Positions 35,908 through 44,898 are shown, counted from the stretch's first letter. The stretch: 57,772 nucleotides of DNA from CAZUWH01 sp964624075 (GCA_964624075.1 CAZUWH010000014.1:1-57772); one strand, 5' to 3'. Numbers and translations: made by a program. Notes: generated by a model from the sequence alone, not told the origin.

Positions 35908-36975
35908 ATGGACGAGGATCTCAAGGATCTGGAGACATGGCTGGCAGGAGCTATCGCCGTGGCCGATTCATCCATTGCCGTCGAAGCGGTGCGGGTTGAA
36001 ACGCTTGGCAGGAAGGGTCGTCTGACTGCTCTCCTGAAGGCCCTGGGCCAGCAGCCCCCCGCCAAACGTGCGCGACAAGGCATGGCTCTCAATGCCCTTA
36101 AACAGCGGGCGACCAGCCTTATCGAGGCCCGGCTCGATGCCTTGCGGGAAGCCGAACTGGAGGCCCGCCTGGCTGCAGAACGGGTGGATGTGACGTTGTC
36201 TGCGCGTCCTGAGCCGGTGGGGCGTGTCCATCCGGTCAGCCAGACCATTGATGAAGTGGTGGCTATTTTCGGCCAGATGGGGTTCTCGGTGGCCGAAGGA
36301 CCAGACATCGAGGACGACTTCCACAATTTTACTGCCCTCAACATCCCGCCAGAACACCCTGCCCGCCAGATGCATGATACCTTCTACCTGCCGGAACGGG
36401 CAGACGGCAGGCGGTTCCTGTTGCGCACCCATACCTCGCCGGTTCAGATTCGCGCTATGCGGTCGGAGAAGCCACCGATTCGTATCATTGCTCCCGGGCG
36501 GACCTATCGTTGCGACTCGGATATGACCCATACGCCCATGTTCCACCAGGTGGAAGGGCTCGTGATTGATGAGGCGCCCCACTTCGGTCATTTGAAGGGC
36601 TGCGTTATCGATTTCATTCACGCCTATTTCGAAACCACCGCCGTGCTGGTGCGGTTCCGGCCGTCGTTCTTTCCGTTCACGGAGCCATCGGCGGAAGTGG
36701 ATATCGGCTGTTCCCGCCGGGACGGCGCATTGAAACTCGGACCAGGCGGCGACTGGCTCGAGGTCATGGGCTGCGGCATGGTACACCCGCACGTGCTGAC
36801 GGCCTGCGGGCTTGATCCCGCGTGTTGGCAGGGGTTTGCCTTCGGCATGGGGGTTGAGCGCATCGCCATGCTGAAATACGGGATTCCCGATCTGCGCACG
36901 TTCTATGAATCGGATTTGCGCTGGCTGCGGCATTACGGCTTTCTGCCCTTCGATGTCCCAGGGCCGACGCAGTGA
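35908..36975 (+). CDS. pheS: Phenylalanyl-tRNA synthetase alpha subunit
   Basis: 355 aa, full length. Class II motifs are present: HPVSQTIDEVVAIFGQMGFS, motif 2 (RIIAPGRTYRCDSDMTHTPM, FHQVEGL) and motif 3 (GFAFGMGVERIAMLKYGIPD). The N-terminal coiled coil for tRNA contact is present (residues 1-90). The start at 35908 is chosen by family length; the frame is open from 35830 with no homology. PheS works only with PheT as a heterotetramer, and pheT normally follows directly. It does not here: the next 180 bases carry no gene and then a pseudogene begins. Confidence 0.95.
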   Translation: MDEDLKDLETWLAGAIAVADSSIAVEAVRVETLGRKGRLTALLKALGQQPPAKRARQGMALNALKQRATSLIEARLDALREAELEARLAAERVDVTLSARPEPVGRVHPVSQTIDEVVAIFGQMGFSVAEGPDIEDDFHNFTALNIPPEHPARQMHDTFYLPERADGRRFLLRTHTSPVQIRAMRSEKPPIRIIAPGRTYRCDSDMTHTPMFHQVEGLVIDEAPHFGHLKGCVIDFIHAYFETTAVLVRFRPSFFPFTEPSAEVDIGCSRRDGALKLGPGGDWLEVMGCGMVHPHVLTACGLDPACWQGFAFGMGVERIAMLKYGIPDLRTFYESDLRWLRHYGFLPFDVPGPTQ

Positions 36976-37158
36976 TCCCTGTGGAAGAAAGGCGCAGACC
37001 GCTGGTCTGGATAGGCGTGTATCGTCCGCTTTGCAACGAGGTGCCACCTGCTACTTGTTCCCTGATCTTGAGGATAATTGAGAATAATAATATAAATCAG
37101 ATAGAGTACCGGCCAGACAGGCAGGGGGGGAACATACAGAATCGGTACCACCCAGTCG

Positions 37159-38158
37159 GTGCCGAAGAAACCGCTCAATCTGGTCCCGCGGGTGATCCTG
37201 GCGCCAGGAATAGGGCTGTTCGGTGCCGGGGTGTCGGCGCGCGAAGCCGCCATCGCTGCCGATCTGGCTGGGGCCAACGCAGTCGTCATCGCCGATACCG
37301 AGCGGATCGGTCGGTTCGAGGGCATCCCTGAGCCCGAGATATTCGCCTTCGAGCACTGGTCTCTGGAACAGGCCAGGTTAGGTCGGACGACCGAAAAGCC
37401 GCTGGCCCGTCATGTCGTCGTCGTCACGGGCGGCGGCTCCGGGATTGGTGCCGCCACTGCCGCTGCTTTCGCTTGTGCCGGCGCCGACGTGGCGGTGCTC
37501 GACGTGAACGAGGAAACCGCCGGAGCGCAGGCTGCTGCGGTCAAAGGATTCGGCACGGTTTGCGATGTGACCGACGCAGCGGCAGTGCAGCGTGCTTTCG
37601 AAGCCGTGTGTATCCGTTACAGCGGGGTCGATATCGTTGTCTCCAACGCTGGTGCGGCCTGGGCAGGGTGTCATCGCCGATGTCAAGGACGAGATCCTGT
37701 GCAAAAGCTTCGAATTGAATTTCTGGGAGCACCAGCACGTGGTCCGTACAGCCGTCCGGATCATGCGGGCGCAAGGGATCGGCGGCTGTCTGCTGTTCAA
37801 CATCTCGAAGCAGGCCGTCAACCCGGGGCCCGCATTCGGTCCCTACTACGGTCTACCCAAGGCCGCCACGCTAGCCCTGATGCGTCAATATGCGATTGAC
37901 CACGGGCCGGATAGCATTCGTGCCAATGCCGTCAACGCTGACCAGATCCGTTCCGGCTTTTTGACCGATGCCATGATCACTGCTCGGGCCAAGACCCGCG
38001 GTCTCACGGCGCATGACTACCGGCGGGTAATCTGTTGGGGCATGAAGTCACTGCTGATGACATGGCGCAAGCCTTTGTCGCTCTAGCATACGCGCACACG
38101 CACAACCGGCGCGGTCCTGACCGTGTGGAAGGCGGCAACATGGGGGCCGCCTTGCGGT
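37159..38158 (+). pseudogene. Bifunctional aldolase/short-chain dehydrogenase, N-truncated and frameshifted
   Basis: The first 75 residues (PRVILAPGIGLFGAGVSARE, ERIGRFEGIPEPEIF, EHWSLEQARLG) match the linker after the class II aldolase domain of RhaD-type bifunctional enzymes. They continue into a Rossmann dehydrogenase (HVVVVTGGGSGIGAATAAAF, DIVVSNAGAAW). A frameshift near 37665 moves the remainder to another frame (VIADVKDEILCKSFELNFWE, YYGLPKAATLALMRQYAIDH, ending NMGAALR). The aldolase half, about 400 residues, is absent. The catalytic Y-x3-K is present as YYGLPK. It lies at a breakpoint after pheS. Confidence 0.75.
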
Positions 38159-38286
38159 GAGCGACCCGGCATCGTCTGCGCCAAGGGCCCCTATCCGATT
38201 GTCCTAGGTGCCTGGCGTTGCTCCTGCGGCGTCGGCATGCTACGCGCAGGATATTATAACCCTTATGAAAGTAGCGCGGAGGCATC

Positions 38287-40293
38287 ATGCTGGCGGGTCT
38301 GGCCATTGCATCCTGTCTCATCTGGGTGGGGCTTCTCCTGTTTCGTCACGGATTCTGGCGGGCGGATCAGCGCCTGGAGGCCGACTCGGAAAAAATGCCG
38401 GCCGGGAACTGGCCCACGGTGGTGGCCGTCATTCCTGCCCGCGACGAGGCTGCCATCATCGGCAGGTCTCTGCCTACGGTTCTGGAACAGGATTACCCGG
38501 GCCCGTTTCAAGCCGTGCTGGTGGATGATGACAGCTGCGATGACACGGGCGCAGCCGCTCGGGCGGCGGCAGAGGGTGCGCGGGTGCCGCTGGCCGTGGT
38601 CCACGGCACGGCCGTGCCGCCCGGGTGGAGCGGCAAGCTGTGGGCCATGGCCAATGGACTGCGGCAGGCCGACATCCTGGCGCCGGAAGCGCGCTATGTG
38701 CTGCTGACGGATGCCGATATCAGCTATGCCCCGTGGGTGCTGCGGGCTCTGGTTCGCAGGGCGGAACGGGAAGAGCGGCACCTGGTATCGGTGATGGCGC
38801 TATTGCGTTGTGTCAGCCGGTGGGAGCGGCTGCTGGTTCCGGCCTTCGTGTTCTTTTTCCAGAAGCTCTATCCCTTTCCAGCTGTCAATGATCCGCACCA
38901 TCCGATGGCGGGAGCTGCCGGCGGCTGCATGCTGGTGCGGCGGGACACGTTGCGGCAGCTCGGGGATCTGGTCCTGATTCGCGATCGTATCATTGACGAC
39001 TGCGCACTGGGTCGGCTGGTCAAGGCAAATGGGGCCATCTGGCTTGGCTTGAGCACGGCGGTGCAAAGCCTGCGTCCCTACGACTCCCTGGCCGGCATCT
39101 GGTCGATGGTCACCCGTACAGCCTTTGTCCAGCTTGATCATCGGGCGACACTTCTGGCCGGAACCGTATTCGGCATGGGGCTAGTCTACCTGGTCGGGCC
39201 GGCGGCTCTGGGGGCGGGGGTCGCGACCGGAGCCTGGGACACCGCCGTGGCCGGCGCAGTTGCCTGGGCCCTGATGCCTGTTGCCTACGGGCCGACGCTT
39301 CTCTTGTACCGCCGGCCATGGTGGGAAGGTCTGGCCCTGCCGGCGGCGGCTTTCCTCTATACCGTGATGACGGTCGATTCGGCACGACGGTTCTGGATGG
39401 GGCACGGAGGACAGTGGAAGGGACGTATCCCAGCCTTGGGCTGGCCCTGGAAAGGGGGCAGGGAAACGGTGTCGGTACGTGCCGTCGTCGGTCAGGCGCG
39501 GAGCTCGTTTTTCTGGGCCATGGCGCTGCTGGGGCGCGAGCAGCGCAACGCCATGTTTGCCATCTACGCCTTTTGCCGCACCGTGGACGACATCGCCGAC
39601 GAGATTGCCGACCCGGCTGAACGTCGTGCTGGTCTTAGCTTGTGGCGGGAAGAGCTGGCTCTTCTTTACGATGGGCGGCCACGCCACCCAATCGCCATGG
39701 CTCTGGAGGCGGCAGCCCGCCAGTTCGGCCTGGGTCGTGCGGATTGTGCAGCGATCATCGACGGCGTGGAAATGGATGCAGAGGGGCCATTGCGTGCGCC
39801 ATCACTCGTGACGCTGGATCTGTATTGTGACCGGGTGGCAAGTGCAGTCGGACGGCTGTCGGTGCGGGTGTTCGGTCTACCGGCGGCAGAGGGCAACCAT
39901 TTATCGCACGCGCTGGGGCGGGCGCTGCAACTAACCAATATCCTCCGTGACGTCGCCGAGGATGCTGAACGTGGCCGGCTGTATCTGCCCCGTGAACTCC
40001 TGGAAACCAACGGCGTTCCCGTGGACCTGCCTCTGCCAGAACTGCTGCGGCATCCGTCCCTGCCACAGGTCTGCGCGGCTCTGGGGGCCATCGCCCGCCG
40101 TTATTTTGCCGAAGCGGAGCAGGTGCTGGCCCGTTGTCCCCGCTGGCGGGCCCGGCCGGCAGCCTTGATGAAAGCGGTGTACCAGGATTATCTGATGCGT
40201 CTGGAGGCTGACGGCTTTCGCCAGCCCGGGCAGAAGATCCACCTCTCGGGGCGAGAGAAACTGGCCTTTGTCATCCGCCATATGCTGATCTGA
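38287..40293 (+). CDS. Fused hopanoid enzymes: HpnB-type glycosyltransferase plus HpnD-type presqualene synthase
   Basis: One uninterrupted 668-aa frame. Residues 1 to about 388 are an HpnB-like family 2 glycosyltransferase: N-terminal membrane anchor, VVAVIPARDEAAIIGRSLP, VLVDDDSCDDT, LLTDADISYAPW and three C-terminal membrane helices. From about residue 395 it is a squalene/phytoene synthase fold: SSFFWAMALLGREQRNAMFA, FCRTVDDIADE (first Asp motif) and LTNILRDVAEDAERGRLYLP (second Asp motif). HpnD makes presqualene diphosphate from two FPP. GCGGAGG before the ATG is a good ribosome binding site. No hpnC, hpnE or shc is nearby. A GTG at 39469 could allow separate HpnD translation. Confidence 0.88.
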   Translation: MLAGLAIASCLIWVGLLLFRHGFWRADQRLEADSEKMPAGNWPTVVAVIPARDEAAIIGRSLPTVLEQDYPGPFQAVLVDDDSCDDTGAAARAAAEGARVPLAVVHGTAVPPGWSGKLWAMANGLRQADILAPEARYVLLTDADISYAPWVLRALVRRAEREERHLVSVMALLRCVSRWERLLVPAFVFFFQKLYPFPAVNDPHHPMAGAAGGCMLVRRDTLRQLGDLVLIRDRIIDDCALGRLVKANGAIWLGLSTAVQSLRPYDSLAGIWSMVTRTAFVQLDHRATLLAGTVFGMGLVYLVGPAALGAGVATGAWDTAVAGAVAWALMPVAYGPTLLLYRRPWWEGLALPAAAFLYTVMTVDSARRFWMGHGGQWKGRIPALGWPWKGGRETVSVRAVVGQARSSFFWAMALLGREQRNAMFAIYAFCRTVDDIADEIADPAERRAGLSLWREELALLYDGRPRHPIAMALEAAARQFGLGRADCAAIIDGVEMDAEGPLRAPSLVTLDLYCDRVASAVGRLSVRVFGLPAAEGNHLSHALGRALQLTNILRDVAEDAERGRLYLPRELLETNGVPVDLPLPELLRHPSLPQVCAALGAIARRYFAEAEQVLARCPRWRARPAALMKAVYQDYLMRLEADGFRQPGQKIHLSGREKLAFVIRHMLI

Positions 40294-40353
40294 TCCGATT
40301 TCTGGAAAACTTCTCGTGCTTCTCCCACACTCTTTCTGATTCCACATATCCGT

Positions 40354-41145
40354 TCAGTTTTCTTCCGCGCCGCCAGCAAGGATGTTGACTGATACGGCCC
40401 CCGGCCCGATCACGACGATGGCGGGCGGCACCAGTTCGGCAGCTGCCGCCACCACCTCCCCCAGGGAGGAGAACAGGACCTGCTGGCGCGGGGTGGTGGC
40501 GTTGCAGATCACTGCCGTGGGCTCGGCCGCGGGACGACCCGCCGCGCGCAGGTGGCGCACGATTTCGTCCAGTCGGCGCAGGGCCATGTAGAACACGAGA
40601 GTCGGCGCACCGCGGGCGAGCGCGTTCCAGTCGAGATCTGGCACGGTGCCCTGCGGGCCTATCCCGGTGATGAAAGTGACAGCCGGCTCATCGCGTCCGG
40701 TCACGGCGATACCAGCCGCGGCAGGCCCGGCCATGCCAGCGGTGAGGCCAGGCACGACGCGGGTCGGAATGCCGGCGGCACGCAAACCTGCCACCTCTTC
40801 CGGGCCGCGGCCAAACATGAACGGGTCTCCACCCTTCAGACGCAGCACCCGTCGTCCCTGGCGTGCCAGGTCTGCCAGCAAGGCAGTGATGTCCCCCTGC
40901 CGGGGTGAGGGGTGGCCACCACGCTTGCCCATGTCGTATCGTTCCGTTGCCGGAGGGGTAAGGGCAAGGATCGCGGGGGCCACCAGGGCATCGTGAACGA
41001 TCACATCCGCTGTCTCCAAGGCATGGACGGCGAGCACAGTCAACAATCCCGGATCACCGGGACCGGCGCCCACCAGCCACACGCTCCCGGGGATAAAGGC
41101 AGGTAGCAACCCGTCGGCGACATGCAACAAACCGATTGTCCTCAT
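40354..41145 (-). CDS. cobA: Uroporphyrinogen-III C-methyltransferase
   Basis: SUMT, 263 aa. It methylates uroporphyrinogen III to precorrin-2 with SAM, the entry to siroheme, B12 and haem d1. Motifs are intact: VWLVGAGPGDPGLLTVLAVH, the VLRLKGGDPFMFGRGPEE loop, VVPGLTAGMAGPA and VTFITGI. The N-terminal 18 residues are an extension before the fold. The ATG overlaps the stop of the upstream 88-aa gene by 4 bases (ATGA), so the two are translationally coupled. In a sulfur bacterium siroheme for sulfite reductase is a plausible use; no cysG or cob genes are adjacent. Confidence 0.94.
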   Translation of the reverse strand: MRTIGLLHVADGLLPAFIPGSVWLVGAGPGDPGLLTVLAVHALETADVIVHDALVAPAILALTPPATERYDMGKRGGHPSPRQGDITALLADLARQGRRVLRLKGGDPFMFGRGPEEVAGLRAAGIPTRVVPGLTAGMAGPAAAGIAVTGRDEPAVTFITGIGPQGTVPDLDWNALARGAPTLVFYMALRRLDEIVRHLRAAGRPAAEPTAVICNATTPRQQVLFSSLGEVVAAAAELVPPAIVVIGPGAVSVNILAGGAEEN

Positions 41146-41411
41146 GAAAAAATGATACCGCGGCCAAGGTGGCTATCCACGAACATCTTCACAAGCAGCC
41201 ACAGCGTGGCCCGTTTGCGGGGATCATTGTCCGCATGATGCAAATCCTCAAGTAATATCTGCCGTATGGTAGGCAGACCATACTCGATCAGAACCACGTA
41301 GCGCCCAAGCTTCAGGACGATTTCATCGGGTGCCAGGGGATTTCTGCGCAGGGCCCTCTGTTCTTCATCGTTGAGATGGGCAAGTGGTAGGCAATCATCA
41401 TAGTTCAACAT
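41142..41411 (-). CDS. Hypothetical 88-aa protein coupled to cobA
   Basis: I do not recognise it. The ATG at 41411 has CAGGGGAAACAA upstream; the in-frame start at 41537 has none. The protein is small and helical: MLNYDDCLPLAHLNDEEQRA, then APDEIVLKLGRYVVLIEYGL, and a C-terminal KRATLWLLVKMFVDSHLGRG. One Cys, several His and Asp residues, no membrane segment. The 4-base overlap with cobA points to a shared function, perhaps in tetrapyrrole or sulfur metabolism, but this is inference from position alone. Confidence 0.6.
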   Translation of the reverse strand: MLNYDDCLPLAHLNDEEQRALRRNPLAPDEIVLKLGRYVVLIEYGLPTIRQILLEDLHHADNDPRKRATLWLLVKMFVDSHLGRGIIFS

Positions 41412-41611
41412 TTGTTTCCCCTGCTCCCGGCTTGCTAGGAAACGCTCCGGGCCGTGGCCAGGTTTCAGTGCCGCGTTTTCGTTTCTCATGCTTCTCACGG
41501 CGGAAAGCCTGCCGTAAGACTTTGGATATCCTATCACTGTTATTCAAGCCGTCTTTTCTGTAAAGTCATGACCCAGGGCAATCGGATTCCGTCAAGTCTT
41601 ATCCCCTGGAG

Positions 41612-41790
41612 ATAGGGAACACACCCTCCCCCTAGATAGGGGAGGGTCGGGGTGGGGGTGGTCGTGACGTCATGATATCAGAGATGGCAAAGATAAGGAG
41701 CAGAAGGGGGACTCTTCCCAGCCCTGTCCTGGGGGTTGGAATCACCCTCACCCCGCCTCTCCCCCCTCCAAAGGGGAGGGAGATCATTCG
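41612..41790. repeat. Palindrome-bounded intergenic repeat (copy 3)
   Basis: It starts with ACCCTCCCCCTAGATAGGGGAGGGT and ends at TCTCCCCCCTCCAAAGGGGAGGGAGA, both palindromes, about 165 bases apart. GGGGTGGGGGTG and CACCCTCACCCCGCC near the ends face each other as inverted copies. The architecture and end sequences match the repeats at 7171-7345 and 29245-29425; the interior is divergent. It fills much of the gap between the divergent cobA unit and dusA. Confidence 0.7.
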
Positions 41791-41877
41791 TTCCGACGGC
41801 ATTGAGGTCGCGCCTCCCTCAGGGGCCGGTTTTCCGGCGCAGGCCCTCCACACGCCTGCAAGTCATTGGCCCGCCCA

Positions 41878-42849
41878 ATGATCGCCCACTCTCCTGCCAC
41901 GCATCGTGTATGCCTGGCACCGATGATGGAGCGCACCGACCGGCACTTCCGCTATCTGATGCGGGGAATTACGCGGACGACGCTGCTTTATACCGAGATG
42001 ATTCCGGCGCTCGCCATCGTACGCGGCCGTCAGGGCTGGTTGCTGGATTACCATCCGGTCGAACATCCCGTGGCCGTCCAGTTCGGCGGGAGTGATCCGG
42101 ACGTTCTGACCGAATGCGCGCGTATTTCTGTCGACCGTGGTTATGACGAGATCAATCTCAACGTCGGCTGTCCGTCGGCGCGCGTCGCAGAAGGAGGATT
42201 TGGCGCCTGTCTCATGGCCGATCCGGAACGCGTCGCCCGCTGTGTCGAGGCCATGGCAAAAGCGGCAAGCGTCCCTGTCACGGTCAAGCACCGCATCGGC
42301 ATCGATACCCGGGACAGCTATGAAGATTTGGCCCGGTTCGTCGCCATTGTTGCCCAGGCTGGCTGCACGACGTTTATTGTGCACGCCCGCAAGGCCTGGC
42401 TCGGAGGGCTGTCGCCAAGGCAGAACCGGTCCGTGCCGCCTTTGGATCACGCCATGGTTCACCGCCTCAAGATCGACCGCCCGGATCTGACAATCGTCAC
42501 CAACGGTGAGATCGCCTCTCTCGCCGAAGGCACCGTCCATCTGGCGCAAGTGGATGGAATCATGATCGGACGGGCCGCCTACGAGTCGCCATACCTGCTA
42601 GCTGATGTCGATCATCTGTTCGGCGGCAGTGTGTCGCCTGCGCCTTCTCGCCATCTGATTGCCACCAGAATGATTGACTATCTTGCCCACGAAGTTGCCG
42701 CCGGTACGCCACCGATCCGGATCTTGCGTCACACGCACGGTCTGTTCCAGGGCGAACCCGGTGCCAGACGCTGGCGGCAGACCCTAACCCGTGCCACCGA
42801 TCCGTCCACGGCAGTTCGGGTTGTTCAGGAGTTCCTTGACAGTGCGTGA
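41878..42849 (+). CDS. dusA: tRNA-dihydrouridine synthase A
   Basis: FMN-dependent enzyme that reduces U20/U20a in tRNA D-loops, about 323 aa. Motifs are CLAPMMERTDRHFRYLMR, NLNVGCPSARVAEGGFGACL with the catalytic Cys, VTVKHRIGID, IVHARKAWLGGLSP and DGIMIGRAAYESPYLL. These define the DusA subgroup. The frame extends to a TTG at 41866, but the ATG at 41878 is the normal family position. It is probably monocistronic. Confidence 0.94.
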   Translation: MIAHSPATHRVCLAPMMERTDRHFRYLMRGITRTTLLYTEMIPALAIVRGRQGWLLDYHPVEHPVAVQFGGSDPDVLTECARISVDRGYDEINLNVGCPSARVAEGGFGACLMADPERVARCVEAMAKAASVPVTVKHRIGIDTRDSYEDLARFVAIVAQAGCTTFIVHARKAWLGGLSPRQNRSVPPLDHAMVHRLKIDRPDLTIVTNGEIASLAEGTVHLAQVDGIMIGRAAYESPYLLADVDHLFGGSVSPAPSRHLIATRMIDYLAHEVAAGTPPIRILRHTHGLFQGEPGARRWRQTLTRATDPSTAVRVVQEFLDSA

Positions 42850-42942
42850 CCGTTCCTGCGGCTGTTCTTTTGCGTTCGCGATCGCGATGCCGGGCGACCG
42901 GCTGAAGGTCTTTTGTCCGGCGCCTCTTCATCCTGACAACCG

Positions 42943-43260
42943 TTATCCCTGCCGGTCCGCCATTGCAGGATCGACAAGGCGAGCCGCCGGCGCCGACTCG
43001 ATGAAAAGCAGACGAGCCTCGGCAGGCGGACCGCGTCGATGCGCAAGGGCTGCGATCGTCACCGTACGGATCCATGGCGGTTGCCGGAGGGTCAAGACAT
43101 CCCCTGGCCGTATCGTCTGGTAGCTTCGGATGACCGTCGTGCCATTCACATCCACCTGTCCCGCTTCGCATAGCTTCTGCGCCAGGGTGCGTGTCTTGCA
43201 GAAACGTGCAAACCACAACCATTTATCGATGCGACAGGCATCTTCCCTGCTGGCCTTCAT
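42943..43260 (-). CDS. S4-domain RNA-binding protein (HslR-like)
   Basis: 105 aa. The S4 fold is clear: RIDKWLWFARFCKTRTLAQK, LCEAGQVDVNG and RPGDVLTL. HslR-like proteins bind stalled 50S-peptidyl-tRNA complexes after heat shock. The usual basic C-terminal tail (GRPTKK-type) is missing and the protein ends at ADRQG, so it may be slightly truncated by a frameshift. It faces the radical SAM gene divergently across a 96-base gap that should hold both promoters. Confidence 0.85.
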   Translation of the reverse strand: MKASREDACRIDKWLWFARFCKTRTLAQKLCEAGQVDVNGTTVIRSYQTIRPGDVLTLRQPPWIRTVTIAALAHRRGPPAEARLLFIESAPAARLVDPAMADRQG

Positions 43261-43356
43261 GAATTTGCATTCCGTGGCTGAACAGGATACGGGAAAACGG
43301 GTATACCGTGGAATCTGCCGGTCCTGGCAAAGACACCAGAAATTTCCCGTTCCGTT

Positions 43357-44898
43357 ATGACTCTTCGCATTGCGCTTGTTCGTGCTACTGTTCTGCCTGG
43401 TCTACTGGTTGAGGAAGAGCGGCTGGCCGACTCCCTCGCCTGTGGCTATTTGCATGCCTGGCTGGAACGGGTCGGGTATCGGGCGCTACTTTCGGTCAAT
43501 CCGGTTCTGGAGAACCTCGACGCTGACGCGGCGGCGGACAAGGTCATCGCCTTCGCTCCTGCGCTGGTCGGCGTCTCGGTGACCTTCCAGTGGCAGAGCA
43601 GCTGGCTTGCCCACTTCGCAAGCCGGGTCAGGGTGGCCCTACCCGCCGTCCACATCGTCGGCGGCGGAATTTTCGCCACTTCGGCCTGGCACCGGCTGCT
43701 GACCGATGTGACCGCCATCGATTCGGTCTGCCGGCACGAGGGCGAGGTCACGCTCACGGCCCTGGCTAGATGTCTGACGGGCGGGGCAGCGTGGGACGAC
43801 CTTCCCGGGCTTGCCTGTCGCGGTGCGGATGGCGTGCCCCGTGCCAACCGGCGCCAGCCCCGCCTGACGGATCTGACGGTGCTGCCGTTTCCCGCCCGCT
43901 TCCATCTGCCGGCCCAGTTGGCACGGGGGGGCGTCATCCAGATGGAATCCGGCCGCGGGTGCAATGCCCATTGCACCTTCTGTGACATGCGCCGGTCGGG
44001 CTGGATCGGCCGCCCGGTTTGTCACGTGGTGGACGAGTTGGAGACGCTTGTCACCGCCTGGCCCGGTCACCCGGTCTGGTTCGTGGACAGCACTTTTCTG
44101 GGGTTCGGGCCGCGGCGTTTCGCCCGCGGTCAGGCCCTGGCCCGGGAAATTCTCCGCCGCGGGCTATCGGTCCGATTCGTGATCGAAGATCGAGCTGAAA
44201 ATGTGGATCATGAAACGTTCGCTCTTCTCCAGCAGGCGGGACTGGTACGGGTCTATCTTGGAATCGAGTCTTTCGCTGCCGGCCCGCTTGAGCGCTGGCA
44301 GAAGCACACGACGGTTGCAACCAATCTGCAGGCTCTTGCCATCCTGGGAGCGCTTGGTCTGCCGACCCAGATTGGCCTGATTTTGTTCGACGACACGACC
44401 AGCCTGGACGAAATCGGCGTCTGTCTGGCCGGCATGCGACAGGCAATTGCCGTCGCCCCGATGCTTCACCTCTACAACCTGCACCAGCTCATTCCCTACG
44501 AAGGCACGTATCTGGCCAGGCAGTATCAGCATCGTTATGGCTATCCCCCTGATGTGCATGACGTCAACCTATGGCGGTTCACCGACCCGCGAGTCGGGAT
44601 CTTCCGGGACCGGGCCTGGGCATATCTGGAACAGATCTGGCCTGTGACTGCGGTCGTTTTCGACCAGCTCGACAGCAGTGGATGGCAGGCTGACCTCGCT
44701 GCCGTACTGGCGGTGAAGAACAGGCTGCTGCTGGATTTCCTGGAGGCCCTGCTGGTTGCCCTGTGGAGGTCGGAAGCGGCAACAGTGGAAGTGTTGTGTC
44801 AACATCACCTGGGGCGGACGCGCACGGCCCTGCGCACGCTGGCAGACCGGACCGCTCCAGCCGTGGGGAAGGTCCTGCGTGCTGCCCTGGCGGGATAG
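43357..44898 (+). CDS. B12-binding-domain radical SAM protein of unknown substrate
   Basis: 513 aa. The N-terminal 150 residues look like a cobalamin-binding Rossmann domain (ADKVIAFAPALVGVSVTFQW, HIVGGGIFAT). The radical SAM core follows with the CxxxCxxC motif in MESGRGCNAHCTFCDMRR near residue 200, then VRVYLGIESF and LPTQIGLILFDDTT. The C-terminal 130 residues are helical and unassigned. The family includes methylases and ring-forming enzymes such as BchE. The substrate cannot be read from the sequence. It is a stand-alone gene with a weak ribosome binding site. Confidence 0.85.
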   Translation: MTLRIALVRATVLPGLLVEEERLADSLACGYLHAWLERVGYRALLSVNPVLENLDADAAADKVIAFAPALVGVSVTFQWQSSWLAHFASRVRVALPAVHIVGGGIFATSAWHRLLTDVTAIDSVCRHEGEVTLTALARCLTGGAAWDDLPGLACRGADGVPRANRRQPRLTDLTVLPFPARFHLPAQLARGGVIQMESGRGCNAHCTFCDMRRSGWIGRPVCHVVDELETLVTAWPGHPVWFVDSTFLGFGPRRFARGQALAREILRRGLSVRFVIEDRAENVDHETFALLQQAGLVRVYLGIESFAAGPLERWQKHTTVATNLQALAILGALGLPTQIGLILFDDTTSLDEIGVCLAGMRQAIAVAPMLHLYNLHQLIPYEGTYLARQYQHRYGYPPDVHDVNLWRFTDPRVGIFRDRAWAYLEQIWPVTAVVFDQLDSSGWQADLAAVLAVKNRLLLDFLEALLVALWRSEAATVEVLCQHHLGRTRTALRTLADRTAPAVGKVLRAALAG

